From Klebsiella quasivariicola (GTDB lineage Bacteria; Pseudomonadota; Gammaproteobacteria; Enterobacterales; Enterobacteriaceae), in assembly GCF_002269255.1 (NCBI RefSeq), contig NZ_CP022823.1, forward strand, positions 248,001-312,000: a stretch of DNA of 64,000 nucleotides. Direction: 5' to 3'. The notes under the pieces were generated by a model. That model made no database searches, was not told where the DNA came from, and was given only the letters and a program-made list of their open reading frames with translations. The position numbers were made by a program, and so were the translations under genes. Shown here piece after piece: positions 52,215 through 61,311 of this stretch. Each line of letters opens with the position of its first letter. The first letter of the stretch is position 1.

Positions 52215-52880
52215 TTAACTCGGCTGCAATGCCGACAAATCAGATTTATCCGCCAGTCTTTTCAACAGCATATTTAACAACACGCCATACATCGGCAGGA
52301 AGAAAATGATGCTGATAAGCACTTTAAAGCTGTAGTCGACGAGGGCGATTTCCCCCCAGTGGGCGGCCATAAATGGGTCCGGACTGCGCCAGAAAGCGAT
52401 AAAGAAGAATGCGACGGTATCGCTAATGTTGCCGAACAGCGTTGAGGCGGTGGGGGCCAGCCACCAGTGGCGGCTCTGCCGCAGGCGGTTAAAGACGTGG
52501 ACGTCGAGGATCTGCCCCAGCGCATAGGCCATAAAGCTGGCGATGGCGATACGCGCGACGAAGAGATTAAAAGTGCCCAGCGCGGCAAAGCCCTGCCACT
52601 CGCCCATGTAAAACAGGGCGGAGACACCGTAGGAAATGACCAGCGCCGGGACCATCACCGCGAAAATGATGCGTCGCGCCAGCGGTGCGCCAAAAATGCG
52701 TACCGTCAGATCGGTGGCGAGGAAGATAAACGGAAAACTAAACGCGCCCCAGGTGGTATGGAAACCAAAAATGGAGATCGGCAGCTGAACCAGATAGTTG
52801 CTGGAGGTGATCACCAGCAGATGAAATAGCGAAAGCCAGACGAGCGCTTTTTTGCGCTGTACGGTAGTAAACGGATTCAT
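52215..52880 (-). CDS. yhhQ: YhhQ, queuosine-precursor (7-cyano-7-deazaguanine) transporter
   Basis: 221 residues, about six helices, of the VUT/COG1738 family that imports preQ0/preQ1 for queuosine tRNA modification. Family stretches: SSNYLVQLPISIFGFHTTWG, FATDLTVRIFG-like, and GQILDVHVFNRLR. It stands alone, divergent from tusA, also a tRNA-modification gene. No preQ1 riboswitch was recognised in its leader. Confidence 0.95.
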   Translation of the reverse strand: MNPFTTVQRKKALVWLSLFHLLVITSSNYLVQLPISIFGFHTTWGAFSFPFIFLATDLTVRIFGAPLARRIIFAVMVPALVISYGVSALFYMGEWQGFAALGTFNLFVARIAIASFMAYALGQILDVHVFNRLRQSRHWWLAPTASTLFGNISDTVAFFFIAFWRSPDPFMAAHWGEIALVDYSFKVLISIIFFLPMYGVLLNMLLKRLADKSDLSALQPS

Positions 52881-53030
52881 ATTGTGACCTTTTTATGCCC
52901 GTCATGCTTCAGGTTAAGGAGCAATCGGCAGCGGAACGTTGGGGTGAGGGAACCCAATAAAAAACGGCTGCATGATACTGCGTTACCGGCGTAATGCAAT
53001 GGTTGTTTTTCGCGCAAACGTTAACCTGGC

Positions 53031-53058
53031 TTGCGTACTGGCGAACTGGGGGTAAACT
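53031..53058 (+). promoter_or_regulatory. tusA promoter
   Basis: TTGCGT at 53031-53036, 16-base spacer, TAAACT at 53053-53058, 29 bases ahead of the tusA start. Confidence 0.6.
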
Positions 53059-53086
53059 AGGGCCGTTTTGTTGACGTGAGACTAAA

Positions 53087-53332
53087 ATGAGCGAACTTTT
53101 CTCCACTCCTGACCACACCCTGGATGCCCTGGGGCTCCGCTGCCCAGAGCCGGTCATGATGGTGCGTAAAACCGTGCGGACGATGCCGGTCGGCGAGACG
53201 CTGCTGATTATTGCTGACGATCCGGCCACCACCCGCGATATCCCGGGATTCTGCCGCTTTATGGAGCATGAGCTGGTGGCCCAGGAAACCGAAGCCCTGC
53301 CGTACCGCTACCTGATCCGCAAAAGCCACTGA
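53087..53332 (+). CDS. tusA: TusA, sulfur-carrier protein
   Basis: 81 residues with the persulfide Cys19 in LGLRCPEPVM. TusA takes sulfur from IscS and passes it through TusBCD-TusE to MnmA for 2-thiouridine in tRNA, and also feeds molybdenum cofactor synthesis. Near-identical to E. coli. A REP-type repeat follows immediately. Confidence 0.98.
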   Translation: MSELFSTPDHTLDALGLRCPEPVMMVRKTVRTMPVGETLLIIADDPATTRDIPGFCRFMEHELVAQETEALPYRYLIRKSH

Positions 53333-53338
53333 GCCTCT

Positions 53339-53420
53339 CCCGGATGGCGGCGCGTAGCGCCTTATCCGGGCTACCCGACGGTCTGGAACCGTAGCCCTGC
53401 TAAGCGTAGCGCGAGCAGGG
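53339..53420. repeat. REP-type element pair between tusA and zntA
   Basis: CCCGGAT ... ATCCGGG (53339-53370) followed by CCCTGCT ... AGCAGGG (53395-53420). The first element shares the core of the copy at 26428-26459. It lies between convergent genes and may define both 3' ends. Confidence 0.8.
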
Positions 53421-53435
53421 AAGCCGGTATCTATG

Positions 53436-55646
53436 CTACAACTTCTTACGCAATAACCGCAGCGCGTTAGCCGTTACCAGCACGGTGGCGCCGGTATCCG
53501 CCAGCACCGCCAGCCACAGTCCGGTCAGGCCGAGCAGGGTGGTGACGAGGAAAATCCCCTTCAGCCCTAAGGCAATCGCGATGTTCTGGCGAATATTGGC
53601 ATGGGTGGCGCGCGCCAGGGAAATCATCTGCGCCAGGCCGATCAGACGATTATGGGTCAGCGCGGCGTCGGCGGTTTCCAGTGCCACGTCGGTGCCGCTG
53701 CCCATGGCGATGCCGATGGTGGCTGCTTTCATCGCCGGAGCGTCGTTGATGCCGTCCCCGACCATCGCCAGCGGTGCGTTGGCATTCAGCGCCACCACCG
53801 CGTTGACCTTGTCTGCCGGCAGCAGACCGGCGCGGAATTCCAGCCCCAGTTCGCTGGCGATGGCCGCCGCGGCGCGCGGGTTATCTCCGGTGAGGATCAC
53901 CCCCTGCACCCCCAGCTGGTGTAAGGCATCCACCGCCTGACGTGCGTCGTCGCGCAGGGTGTCGCGCAGCGCCAGAATGCCGAGCAGCGTCTCGCCGCGC
54001 ATCACCAGCACTACCGTTTGCCCGGCGCTCTCCAGCTGCTGGATCTGCGCCTCATGCTCTGCCGGGGCGGCTTTGCTGGCTGCGCAGATTAAGATGCGGC
54101 TGCCGTTGACCTCAGCTTCGATACCGGAGCCGGCCAGCGCCCGCTGGCCGCTGGCAAGCGGAATACTCAGCTGACGCCGCTGTGCTTCACGGACGACGGC
54201 CTGCGCCAGCGGGTGGCTGGAGCCTTGCTCCACCGCTGCCGCCAGCGCCAGCAGGGCGTTGTCGTCAACCTCAGCCGTGGCGATCACCGAAGTCACCTGC
54301 GGCTGGCCGACGGTCAGGGTGCCGGTTTTATCGAACGCCACCTGCCGCACCTGGCCCAGCTGTTCCAGCGCTGCACCGCCTTTGATCAGCGCTCCGCGTC
54401 GGGCGGCGACCGCCAGGCCGGAGGTGATGGCCGCCGGCGTGGAGATGACCAGCGCGCACGGACAGCCGATCAGCAGCAGCGTCAGCCCTTTATAAATCCA
54501 CGGCAGCCAGGCGCTGGCGAAGAACAGCGGTGGGACAATAGCGACCAGCAAGGCGACGACCATAATGGCCGGGGTGTAGATCCGGCTGAAGCGGTCGATG
54601 AAGCGCTCGATCGGCGCCCGACGCTCCTCTGCCTCTTCAATCAGCTTCAGGATGCGGTCGATGGCGCTGTCGCCCGGTTCGGATATCACGGTCAGCTGCA
54701 CCAGGCGATCGACGCTGGTGGCGCCCGCCGCGACCCGTTCCCCGGCCTGACGCTCCACCGGCACCGACTCGCCGGTCAGGGCGCTTTCATCAAAGCTGGC
54801 AAACGGCGACAGCAGCTGGCCATCCGCCGGCAGACGCCCGCCAGCGGCCACTTCAATCACATCTCCGGGACGCAGGTCGCGCTGGGCGACGGTTTCCCGC
54901 ACGCCGTCGCGCAGGCGAATGGCGGTGTCGGGCTTAAGCGCCATCAGCGCGCTCACCCCCTGCCGTGCGCGGCTGGCGGCCCAGCCTTCGAGACGCTCGC
55001 CAATCAGGAACAGCAGCAGCACCATCGCCGCTTCCGCGGTGGCGCCGATAAACAGCGCTCCGATGGCGGCGACGCTCATCAGCGTCTCAATAGCGAACCA
55101 GCTCCCGCTCTTTATCAGGCGCAGCGCCTGGCGGGCAACCGGCCACAGGCCGACCAGGGTGGTGACAATAAAGGCTAACTGGCCGGCGGGGTGGTTGAAC
55201 TGCTCCAGCCCCCAGCTCAGGGCCATCATGATAACCAGCGTCAGCAACGACAGATTGTCGCGCAGCAGCGACCCCTGCGTTTTTTCTGGCGCGGGAGCAT
55301 TGGCATCGCGCAGCGTATAGCCCGCCTGGCGTACCGCGTTCTCAACCTGAACGCGGATATCGCCTTCCGCATTAACCAGCAGTTTTTCTGTGGCGAACAG
55401 CACCTGAACCTGACTGACCCCGGGTATCTGACGAACCGCGGTTTCCACCTTGCGGGCGCAGGCGGCGCAGTCCATGCCCTCTACCTGCCAGCTGTAGCGA
55501 GCGTCGCTGAGCGTTTCGCCGGCAGGTGGCGTTTCTGTCGCGCAGGCGTGGTCTGTGCAGCAGCCCTCCGCCGGGGCGGTCGCGGGCCGCATGGTGAATG
55601 ACGAGAATTGTGGGACTTTTTTATCCTGCGCGTCTGGAGTCGACAT
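53436..55646 (-). CDS. zntA: ZntA, Zn(II)/Cd(II)/Pb(II) exporting P-type ATPase
   Basis: 736-residue inner-membrane P1B-ATPase. N-terminal metal tail with CCTDHAC (29-35) and a metal-binding domain GMDCAAC (57-63); membrane CPC in GCPCALVIS; phosphorylation DKTGTLTVG; hinge GDGINDAPA. It pumps excess zinc and toxic cadmium/lead to the periplasm. ATG at 55646 follows CGGAGGG. A perfect ZntR palindrome forms its promoter. Confidence 0.98.
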   Translation of the reverse strand: MSTPDAQDKKVPQFSSFTMRPATAPAEGCCTDHACATETPPAGETLSDARYSWQVEGMDCAACARKVETAVRQIPGVSQVQVLFATEKLLVNAEGDIRVQVENAVRQAGYTLRDANAPAPEKTQGSLLRDNLSLLTLVIMMALSWGLEQFNHPAGQLAFIVTTLVGLWPVARQALRLIKSGSWFAIETLMSVAAIGALFIGATAEAAMVLLLFLIGERLEGWAASRARQGVSALMALKPDTAIRLRDGVRETVAQRDLRPGDVIEVAAGGRLPADGQLLSPFASFDESALTGESVPVERQAGERVAAGATSVDRLVQLTVISEPGDSAIDRILKLIEEAEERRAPIERFIDRFSRIYTPAIMVVALLVAIVPPLFFASAWLPWIYKGLTLLLIGCPCALVISTPAAITSGLAVAARRGALIKGGAALEQLGQVRQVAFDKTGTLTVGQPQVTSVIATAEVDDNALLALAAAVEQGSSHPLAQAVVREAQRRQLSIPLASGQRALAGSGIEAEVNGSRILICAASKAAPAEHEAQIQQLESAGQTVVLVMRGETLLGILALRDTLRDDARQAVDALHQLGVQGVILTGDNPRAAAAIASELGLEFRAGLLPADKVNAVVALNANAPLAMVGDGINDAPAMKAATIGIAMGSGTDVALETADAALTHNRLIGLAQMISLARATHANIRQNIAIALGLKGIFLVTTLLGLTGLWLAVLADTGATVLVTANALRLLRKKL

Positions 55647-55684
55647 GGCACCCTCCGGGAAATGATAATTTTCTCATTAGCCGT

Positions 55685-55716
55685 AGGATACACTCTGGAG
55701 TCGACTCCAGAGTCAA
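55685..55716 (-). promoter_or_regulatory. ZntR-controlled zntA promoter
   Basis: Minus strand TTGACT (plus 55711-55716) and TATCCT (plus 55685-55690) are separated by 20 bases, the elongated spacing of MerR-type promoters. The spacer is filled by a perfect 22-base palindrome (55692-55713, arms ACTCTGGAGTC / GACTCCAGAGT), which matches the E. coli ZntR site. Confidence 0.95.
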
Positions 55717-55724
55717 GGACTAAA

Positions 55725-56351
55725 TTACAGGTACAGCGCGCGCACGATCAGGAAGTGGCCGGCAAAGTAGAATGCCGCGGCGATGGCGTTATCGGCGCGG
55801 AAGCGGCGACGATAATGGCTTACCAGCCACACAGCATTGCTCAATAGCAGCAGGGCGGCGCCGGCGAAACCAGACAGCGCAGTGTTAGTGGGACGGGCAA
55901 ACCACAGCTCACCGGCCAGCCAGACCATCACCAGCGTCATCCCGATAAAGGTCAGCACCGGCATTTTCATCTCTTCCAGTCGGCTCCAGATCACCGCCAT
56001 CAGCAGGGCGCCGAACACCAGCAGCACCAGCGGCAGCGGCCAGAAGAAGGATAGCGTCAGCTGGCTGGCGAACCAGATGGTATACAGCAGATGCGACAGG
56101 AAGAAAGCGCCTACGGCGTACATCACCCGCTGGCGCGGCAGCAGGGTCAGGGCATCGCCGAGCAGCGAGGCGCACAGGCCGGCCAGTACCAGATAGCTGA
56201 TGGCATTGAACATCGGCGCCTGCCAGGCCAGTAACAGCAACAGAATCAGGGTGACAGGTTTAAATACCCAGCGTCGCCATGCCGGCCCACGATAGGATGC
56301 ATCGACATAAAGCCATGCGGAGAAACAGACAGCAATAAATGACCAAAGCAT
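55725..56351 (-). CDS. yhhN: YhhN, TMEM86/lysoplasmalogenase-family membrane protein
   Basis: 208 residues, eight hydrophobic helices (for example FKPVTLILLLLLAWQAPMF and AGLCASLLGDALTLLP). The family includes eukaryotic lysoplasmalogenase TMEM86; bacterial function is not established. It is upstream of zntA on the same strand; its stop lies only 8 bases before the zntA -35, so read-through could add to zntA expression. Confidence 0.92.
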   Translation of the reverse strand: MLWSFIAVCFSAWLYVDASYRGPAWRRWVFKPVTLILLLLLAWQAPMFNAISYLVLAGLCASLLGDALTLLPRQRVMYAVGAFFLSHLLYTIWFASQLTLSFFWPLPLVLLVFGALLMAVIWSRLEEMKMPVLTFIGMTLVMVWLAGELWFARPTNTALSGFAGAALLLLSNAVWLVSHYRRRFRADNAIAAAFYFAGHFLIVRALYL

Positions 56352-56492
56352 AGTAAGTCCCTGTATCTGTTATCATAAAGAAAGTTACGGATGCGAGATG
56401 CTACTACTCAGTGTAGTGGTTTGGCGTAGCAGATGACAATGTTATTCCCGACGCAGTATGCTGATTCCTGATATTTTTTATGGGTAACCTTA
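56352..56492. promoter_or_regulatory. yhhN-yhhM divergent region
   Basis: 141 bases. TGATATTTTTTATGGG just ahead of yhhM is AT-rich. No operator recognised; both promoters must lie here. Confidence 0.3.
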
Positions 56493-56852
56493 ATGAGTAA
56501 AATGCCCCTCTTTTTTGTCCTGGTCGTCGCGGTGATTGTGGTGGCGGCTTCGTTTCGCTATGTCCAGCAGCGCCGTGAGAAACAGGCGAATGACGCCGCG
56601 CCAGTGTTGCAAAAGCGCGTTATCGTCAGCAATAAACGGGAAAAGGTGATTAACGATCGGCGCTCGCGGCAGCAGACGGTGACGCCCGCAGGCAGTGAGA
56701 TGCGCTATGAGGCGAGTTTTCGCCCGGAAAACGGTGGGCTGGAAGTGGTGTTTCGCCTCGACGCGCCGCAATATCATGCGCTGAGCGTGGGCGATCGCGG
56801 GATGTTGAGTTATAAGGGCACAGCGTTCGTGGCGTTTACGCCCGATCCCTGA
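56493..56852 (+). CDS. yhhM: YhhM, DUF2500 single-pass membrane protein
   Basis: 119 residues: one N-terminal helix (about 5-20), then a soluble beta-rich domain (REKVINDRRSRQQTVTP ... YHALSVGDRGMLSYKGT). Matches E. coli YhhM. Function unknown. Convergent with yhhL. Confidence 0.9.
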   Translation: MSKMPLFFVLVVAVIVVAASFRYVQQRREKQANDAAPVLQKRVIVSNKREKVINDRRSRQQTVTPAGSEMRYEASFRPENGGLEVVFRLDAPQYHALSVGDRGMLSYKGTAFVAFTPDP

Positions 56853-56865
56853 GCCCTTTTCAGGA

Positions 56866-57141
56866 CTACTTTTTCAGCGTCGCCTTCAGTTTTTTCTGCC
56901 AGGCGACGAGCTCAAACACGCCGAAGATAAAAATGCGGATTTGCTCAAAGCGGCTCAGCGGCGGCGCCTCTTTCGGCTGCGTCGCCTTAAGCAGCGTCAG
57001 CTGCAGACCGTGCATCAGGATCATGAAAATCAGCGCGACGTTGACGAAGATATTCAGCGGCTTCGGGAAGGGCTGAAACAGGTTCAATAACAGAAAGGCC
57101 CAGACGCACAGCATCAGCAGGCGGCCTAAATTAATCAGCAT
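56866..57141 (-). CDS. yhhL: YhhL, DUF1145 small membrane protein
   Basis: 91 residues, two helices (about 6-20 and 28-50) and a basic C-terminus (AWQKKLKATLKK). Matches E. coli YhhL. ATG at 57141 follows AGGAGAG. Its start overlaps the rsmD stop by 11 bases, so it is probably translated from the rsmD mRNA. Function unknown. Confidence 0.9.
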   Translation of the reverse strand: MLINLGRLLMLCVWAFLLLNLFQPFPKPLNIFVNVALIFMILMHGLQLTLLKATQPKEAPPLSRFEQIRIFIFGVFELVAWQKKLKATLKK

Positions 57142-57727
57142 GATTCTCTCCTTGGGCCTCACGTTGGTAAAGACGGTAGGCGACCTGTCCGGCCACTTTT
57201 TCACGATACAGCTGCCAGTTCGCCGGTACCGGCGGTAGGCCATTTTCAACTTCGCTTTCGACGTACACCAGGGCCTCATCGGCCAGCCAGCCCTGCGTTT
57301 CCAGCAGACGTAGCGTCTCCTCCAGCAGCCCCTGACGGAACGGCGGGTCGACGAACACGATCTGATGCGGTGTGCCCGGCTGGCTCAGAAAGCTGAGGGT
57401 GTTAGTCGTGATCACCTTGCCGCGATCCGCTTTCAGGGTAGCGAGGTTTTTTTGCAACTGCTGGGCTACGCCGCGCTCCATCTCCAGCAGCGTGGTGCTG
57501 GCCGCATAGCGGGACAGTGCCTCAAGCCCCAGCGCGCCGCTGCCGGCAAAGCAGTCGAGGCAGTGCGCGTCAACGATGGACGGCGCCAGCCAGTTAAAAA
57601 GGGTTTCGCGAACCCGGTCGGTGGTCGGCCGCAGGCCCGGGCTCTCCGGCACCGGTAATTTACGGCCGCGCCATTGCCCGCCGATGATGCGGATCTGGCC
57701 GCTGCCCGCGTGGTTTGGTTTTTTCAT
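57131..57727 (-). CDS. rsmD: RsmD, 16S rRNA m2G966 methyltransferase
   Basis: 198-residue SAM-dependent methyltransferase. SAM loop DCFAGSGALGLEALSR (about 58-73) and catalytic VFVDPPFRQG (NPPF/DPPF motif, about 123-132). Methylates G966 of 16S rRNA in assembled 30S particles. ATG at 57727 gives the E. coli length; divergent from ftsY as in E. coli. Confidence 0.97.
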   Translation of the reverse strand: MKKPNHAGSGQIRIIGGQWRGRKLPVPESPGLRPTTDRVRETLFNWLAPSIVDAHCLDCFAGSGALGLEALSRYAASTTLLEMERGVAQQLQKNLATLKADRGKVITTNTLSFLSQPGTPHQIVFVDPPFRQGLLEETLRLLETQGWLADEALVYVESEVENGLPPVPANWQLYREKVAGQVAYRLYQREAQGENHAD

Positions 57728-57909
57728 CTCTCTGCTCAAGTCTCTACTTCCGGCCTGCTATTCTAGCGATGGACGGCGGTTGACGAAACCTTAATCCGGG
57801 GGCGGTGCTGCGAGTTAAGTTAAGTGATAGACTATCCGACTAATTTCATCATTTTTTCAGCTTCTGATGAAGCTGCGCCATGAATAAACAGCGAGGAGTG
57901 TGGTCGCAA

Positions 57910-59433
57910 ATGGCAAAAGAGAAAAAACGTGGCTTCTTTTCCTGGCTGGGCTTTGGACAGAAAGAACAGGCACAGGAAACCGAGACTGAACAAAAAGTAG
58001 AAGAACAACAAGCGGTTGTCGAAGAGACACCGGCGGTTGAAACCCCTGCTGAGCCGAGCGCGCCGAAAGCAGATCCGGAAGCGTTTGCCGAAGACGTCGT
58101 CGACGTGACCGAGACGGTGGTCGAAAGCGAAAAAGCGCACCTCGCGGAGCCTGCCAGCGTGCAGGAAAAAGAGTGGGTGGAAACGCCTGCTCTGGTCGAA
58201 GACGCGCCTGTTGTTGAACCGGCGCCCGCGGTCAGCGAACCGCCTGAACAGCCTGCGGTGGTTGAGCCGCTGGCGGAAGAGGTGATCGCCGAACCGGTGG
58301 TGGCGGAAGCCGTAGCAGAGCAGCCTGTGGCAGACGTTATCGCCGAGCCGCAGGAGACGGAGGTCCCTGAAGAGGACGCCCCGTTAAGCGATGAAGAGCT
58401 GGAAGCACTGGCGCTGGCGGCCGAAGCGGCAGAAGAGGCGGCGGTCGTGGTGCCGGCGCCCGAGGACGAGGCGCCGGTTGAAGAGCTGGCTCAGGAGCAG
58501 GAAAAACCAACGAAAGAAGGCTTTTTCGCCCGTCTCAAGCGTAGCCTGCTGAAAACCAAACAAAATCTCGGTTCCGGATTTATCAGCCTGTTCCGCGGCA
58601 AGAAGATCGACGATGATCTGTTTGAAGAGCTGGAAGAGCAGCTGCTGATCGCCGACGTCGGGGTGGAGACCACCCGCAAGATCATTACCAACCTGACGGA
58701 AGGCGCCAGCCGCAAGCAACTGCGCGATGCGGAAGCGCTGTACGGCCTGCTGAAAGAAGAGATGGGCGGTATTCTCGCCAAAGTGGACGAGCCGCTGAAC
58801 GTTGAAGGCAAAACGCCCTTTGTTATCCTGATGGTTGGCGTGAATGGGGTGGGGAAAACTACCACCATCGGCAAGCTGGCGCGTCAGTTTGAGCAACAGG
58901 GTAAATCGGTGATGCTGGCGGCGGGGGATACCTTCCGCGCGGCGGCGGTGGAACAGCTGCAGGTGTGGGGTCAGCGTAACAATATCCCGGTGATCGCCCA
59001 GCACACCGGCGCCGACTCCGCCTCGGTGATTTTCGACGCCATTCAGGCGGCGAAGGCGCGCCATGTTGATGTGCTGATTGCCGACACCGCCGGGCGTCTG
59101 CAGAATAAATCGCATCTGATGGAAGAACTGAAGAAGATTGTCCGGGTGATGAAAAAACTGGACGTTGATGCGCCGCATGAGGTGATGTTAACCATCGACG
59201 CCAGCACCGGGCAGAATGCCATTAGCCAGGCCAAACTGTTCCATGAAGCGGTCGGTTTGACCGGGATCACCCTGACCAAGCTGGACGGCACCGCCAAAGG
59301 CGGCGTGATCTTCTCGGTGGCCGATCAGTTCGGCATTCCGATTCGCTATATTGGCGTCGGCGAGCGTATTGAGGATCTGCGTCCGTTTAATGCGGGCGAC
59401 TTTATTGAGGCACTTTTTGCCCGAGAGGATTAA
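57910..59433 (+). CDS. ftsY: FtsY, signal recognition particle receptor
   Basis: 507 residues. A positively charged start (MAKEKKRGFFSWLGFG) that binds membrane lipids precedes a long acidic, Val/Pro/Glu-repeat A domain (about 20-200). The NG domain follows: N domain helices with FFARLKRSLLKTK (about 205-217) and GTPase motifs GVNGVGKTT (310-318), DTFRAAA (340-346), DTAGR and TKLDGTAKGG. It docks ribosome-nascent-chain-SRP complexes at SecYEG. The A domain is the part that varies from E. coli. ATG at 57910 chosen; the earlier in-frame ATG at 57880 lacks a ribosome site. Confidence 0.98.
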   Translation: MAKEKKRGFFSWLGFGQKEQAQETETEQKVEEQQAVVEETPAVETPAEPSAPKADPEAFAEDVVDVTETVVESEKAHLAEPASVQEKEWVETPALVEDAPVVEPAPAVSEPPEQPAVVEPLAEEVIAEPVVAEAVAEQPVADVIAEPQETEVPEEDAPLSDEELEALALAAEAAEEAAVVVPAPEDEAPVEELAQEQEKPTKEGFFARLKRSLLKTKQNLGSGFISLFRGKKIDDDLFEELEEQLLIADVGVETTRKIITNLTEGASRKQLRDAEALYGLLKEEMGGILAKVDEPLNVEGKTPFVILMVGVNGVGKTTTIGKLARQFEQQGKSVMLAAGDTFRAAAVEQLQVWGQRNNIPVIAQHTGADSASVIFDAIQAAKARHVDVLIADTAGRLQNKSHLMEELKKIVRVMKKLDVDAPHEVMLTIDASTGQNAISQAKLFHEAVGLTGITLTKLDGTAKGGVIFSVADQFGIPIRYIGVGERIEDLRPFNAGDFIEALFARED

Positions 59434-59435
59434 GA

Positions 59436-60104
59436 ATGATTCGCTTTGAACAAGTCAGCAAAGCCTATCTCGGTGGGAGACAAGCGCTGCAGGGGGTGAC
59501 TTTCCACCTGCAGCCGGGCGAGATGGCGTTTCTGACCGGCCATTCCGGCGCAGGGAAAAGTACCCTGCTGAAGCTTATCTGTGGTATCGAACGGCCCAGC
59601 GCCGGGAAAATCTTCTTCAGCGGTCATGAAATCAGCCGCCTGAAGAGCCGTGAGGTGCCGTTTCTGCGCCGCCAGATCGGCATGATTTTCCAGGACCACC
59701 ATTTGCTGATGGATCGTACCGTGTATGACAACGTGGCGATCCCGCTGATTATCGCCGGCGCCAGCGGCGATGACATTCGTCGTCGCGTCTCGGCGGCGCT
59801 GGACAAGGTCGGCCTGCTGGACAAAGCGAAGAACTTTCCGATTCAGCTCTCCGGCGGTGAGCAGCAGCGTGTAGGGATTGCCCGCGCGGTAGTCAACAAG
59901 CCGGCGGTGCTGCTGGCGGATGAACCGACCGGTAACCTCGACGAGGCGCTCTCGGAGGGGATTTTACGTCTGTTTGAAGAGTTTAACCGCGTTGGGGTGA
60001 CGGTACTGATGGCCACGCACGATCTGGGGCTAATTTCCAGTCGTCCGTACCGCGTGCTGACGCTCAGCGACGGCCATCTGCATGGAGGCATTCGGGGTGA
60101 ATAA
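59436..60104 (+). CDS. ftsE: FtsE, cell-division ABC ATPase
   Basis: 222 residues. Walker A GHSGAGKST (35-43), LSGGEQQR signature, Walker B LLADEPTGNLD. With FtsX it activates murein hydrolases through EnvC during septation. Starts two bases after the ftsY stop. Confidence 0.98.
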   Translation: MIRFEQVSKAYLGGRQALQGVTFHLQPGEMAFLTGHSGAGKSTLLKLICGIERPSAGKIFFSGHEISRLKSREVPFLRRQIGMIFQDHHLLMDRTVYDNVAIPLIIAGASGDDIRRRVSAALDKVGLLDKAKNFPIQLSGGEQQRVGIARAVVNKPAVLLADEPTGNLDEALSEGILRLFEEFNRVGVTVLMATHDLGLISSRPYRVLTLSDGHLHGGIRGE

Positions 60105-61155
60105 GCGCGACGCAATGAACCAGATCCGCCAGTTCGGCAGCAAGTTCGATCGCCTGCGCAACGCGGCGGGCGGCAGCGGTGGCGGCGGGCGCAATGCGCC
60201 AAAACGGCCGAAAGCGGCGCCTAACCCGGCCTCGCGTAAGAGCAACGTATTCAACGAGCAGGTGCGCTACGCCTGGCACGGCGCGCTGCAGGATCTAAAA
60301 AGCACGCCGCTGGCGACCTTCCTGACGGTAATGGTCATCGCTATTTCGTTAACCCTGCCAAGCGTCTGCTACATGGTCTACAAAAACGTCAGCAGCGCGG
60401 CGTCCCAGTATTATCCCTCGCCGCAGATCACCGTTTATCTGGAAAAAACGCTGGATGACGATGCCGCGGCGCGGGTGGTGGGCCAGCTGCAGGCGGAGCA
60501 GGGCGTCGACAAGGTGAACTATTTGTCCCGTGACGAGGCGCTGGGGGAATTCCGTAACTGGTCTGGCTTTGGCGGCGCGCTGGATATGCTGGAGGAGAAC
60601 CCGCTGCCGGCGGTCGCCATCGTGGTGCCGAAGCTGGATTTCCAGAGCACCGAGGCGCTGAACACCCTGCGCGATCGGGTAACGCGGATCCAGGGCGTCG
60701 ATGAAGTGCGAATGGACGACAGCTGGTTTGCTCGTCTCTCCTCGCTCACCGGGCTGGTAGGACGCGTGTCGGCGATGATCGGCGTGCTGATGGTGGCGGC
60801 GGTATTCCTGGTGATCGGCAACAGCGTGCGTCTGAGCATCTTCGCCCGCCGCGATACCATTAACGTGCAGAAGCTGATCGGCGCCACCGACGGCTTTATC
60901 CTGCGTCCGTTCCTCTATGGTGGGGCGATGCTGGGCTTCTCCGGCGCGTTTTTATCGCTGATCCTGTCGGAGATTCTGGTGATGCGCCTCTCGTCGGCGG
61001 TGACCGAAGTGGCGAAAGTGTTCGGCACCCAGTTTGAGCTGAGCGGCCTGGGCTTCGACGAGTGCCTGTTGATGCTGATTGTCTGCTCGATGATCGGTTG
61101 GGTCGCCGCCTGGCTGGCGACAGTGCAACATTTACGTCACTTTACTCCCGATTAA
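60097..61155 (+). CDS. ftsX: FtsX, cell-division ABC transmembrane subunit
   Basis: 352 residues. Cytoplasmic N-terminal tail rich in Gly/Arg (GGSGGGGRNAPKRPK), four helices, and a periplasmic loop between helices 1 and 2 that recruits EnvC. GTG at 60097 chosen: GGAGG is 8 bases upstream and the N-terminus VNKRDAMN matches E. coli; it overlaps the ftsE end by 8 bases, giving translational coupling. Confidence 0.97.
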   Translation: MNKRDAMNQIRQFGSKFDRLRNAAGGSGGGGRNAPKRPKAAPNPASRKSNVFNEQVRYAWHGALQDLKSTPLATFLTVMVIAISLTLPSVCYMVYKNVSSAASQYYPSPQITVYLEKTLDDDAAARVVGQLQAEQGVDKVNYLSRDEALGEFRNWSGFGGALDMLEENPLPAVAIVVPKLDFQSTEALNTLRDRVTRIQGVDEVRMDDSWFARLSSLTGLVGRVSAMIGVLMVAAVFLVIGNSVRLSIFARRDTINVQKLIGATDGFILRPFLYGGAMLGFSGAFLSLILSEILVMRLSSAVTEVAKVFGTQFELSGLGFDECLLMLIVCSMIGWVAAWLATVQHLRHFTPD

Positions 61156-61166
61156 AAAAAGCGTGA

Positions 61167-61212
61167 TATAATCTTTCCCTGCTGCAATGAGTTCCTGTTC
61201 GCAGGGAAAGAT
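61167..61212 (+). promoter_or_regulatory. rpoH distal -10 and transcript hairpin
   Basis: TATAAT at 61167-61172 directly downstream of ftsX, likely the distal sigma-70 promoter of rpoH. It runs into a perfect 12-bp inverted repeat, ATCTTTCCCTGC (61171-61182) and GCAGGGAAAGAT (61201-61212), with an 18-base loop; the same hairpin may end or slow the ftsX transcript. Confidence 0.6.
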
Positions 61213-61278
61213 ACCGCAAGCTTGTTCTCCTTTTCCTGCCCTCACTTGTTCATCGTGGTGTCACATTTTGTGCGTAAT

Positions 61279-61311
61279 TTATTCACACGGTTGCATGGAA
61301 CTTGTGGATAA
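61279..61311. promoter_or_regulatory. Two DnaA boxes in the rpoH promoter region
   Basis: TTATTCACA at 61279-61287 and TGTGGATAA (reverse complement TTATCCACA) at 61303-61311, both matching TTATNCACA. The second overlaps the sigma-E promoter. DnaA repression of rpoH at such boxes is known in E. coli. Confidence 0.75.

Noticed and set aside
52881..53030. Possible preQ1 riboswitch or terminator (TTGGG ... CCCAA then A-run) ahead of yhhQ/tusA
   Set aside because: A-run rather than T-run on the plus strand, nothing after the stem on the minus strand, and no preQ1 aptamer pattern.
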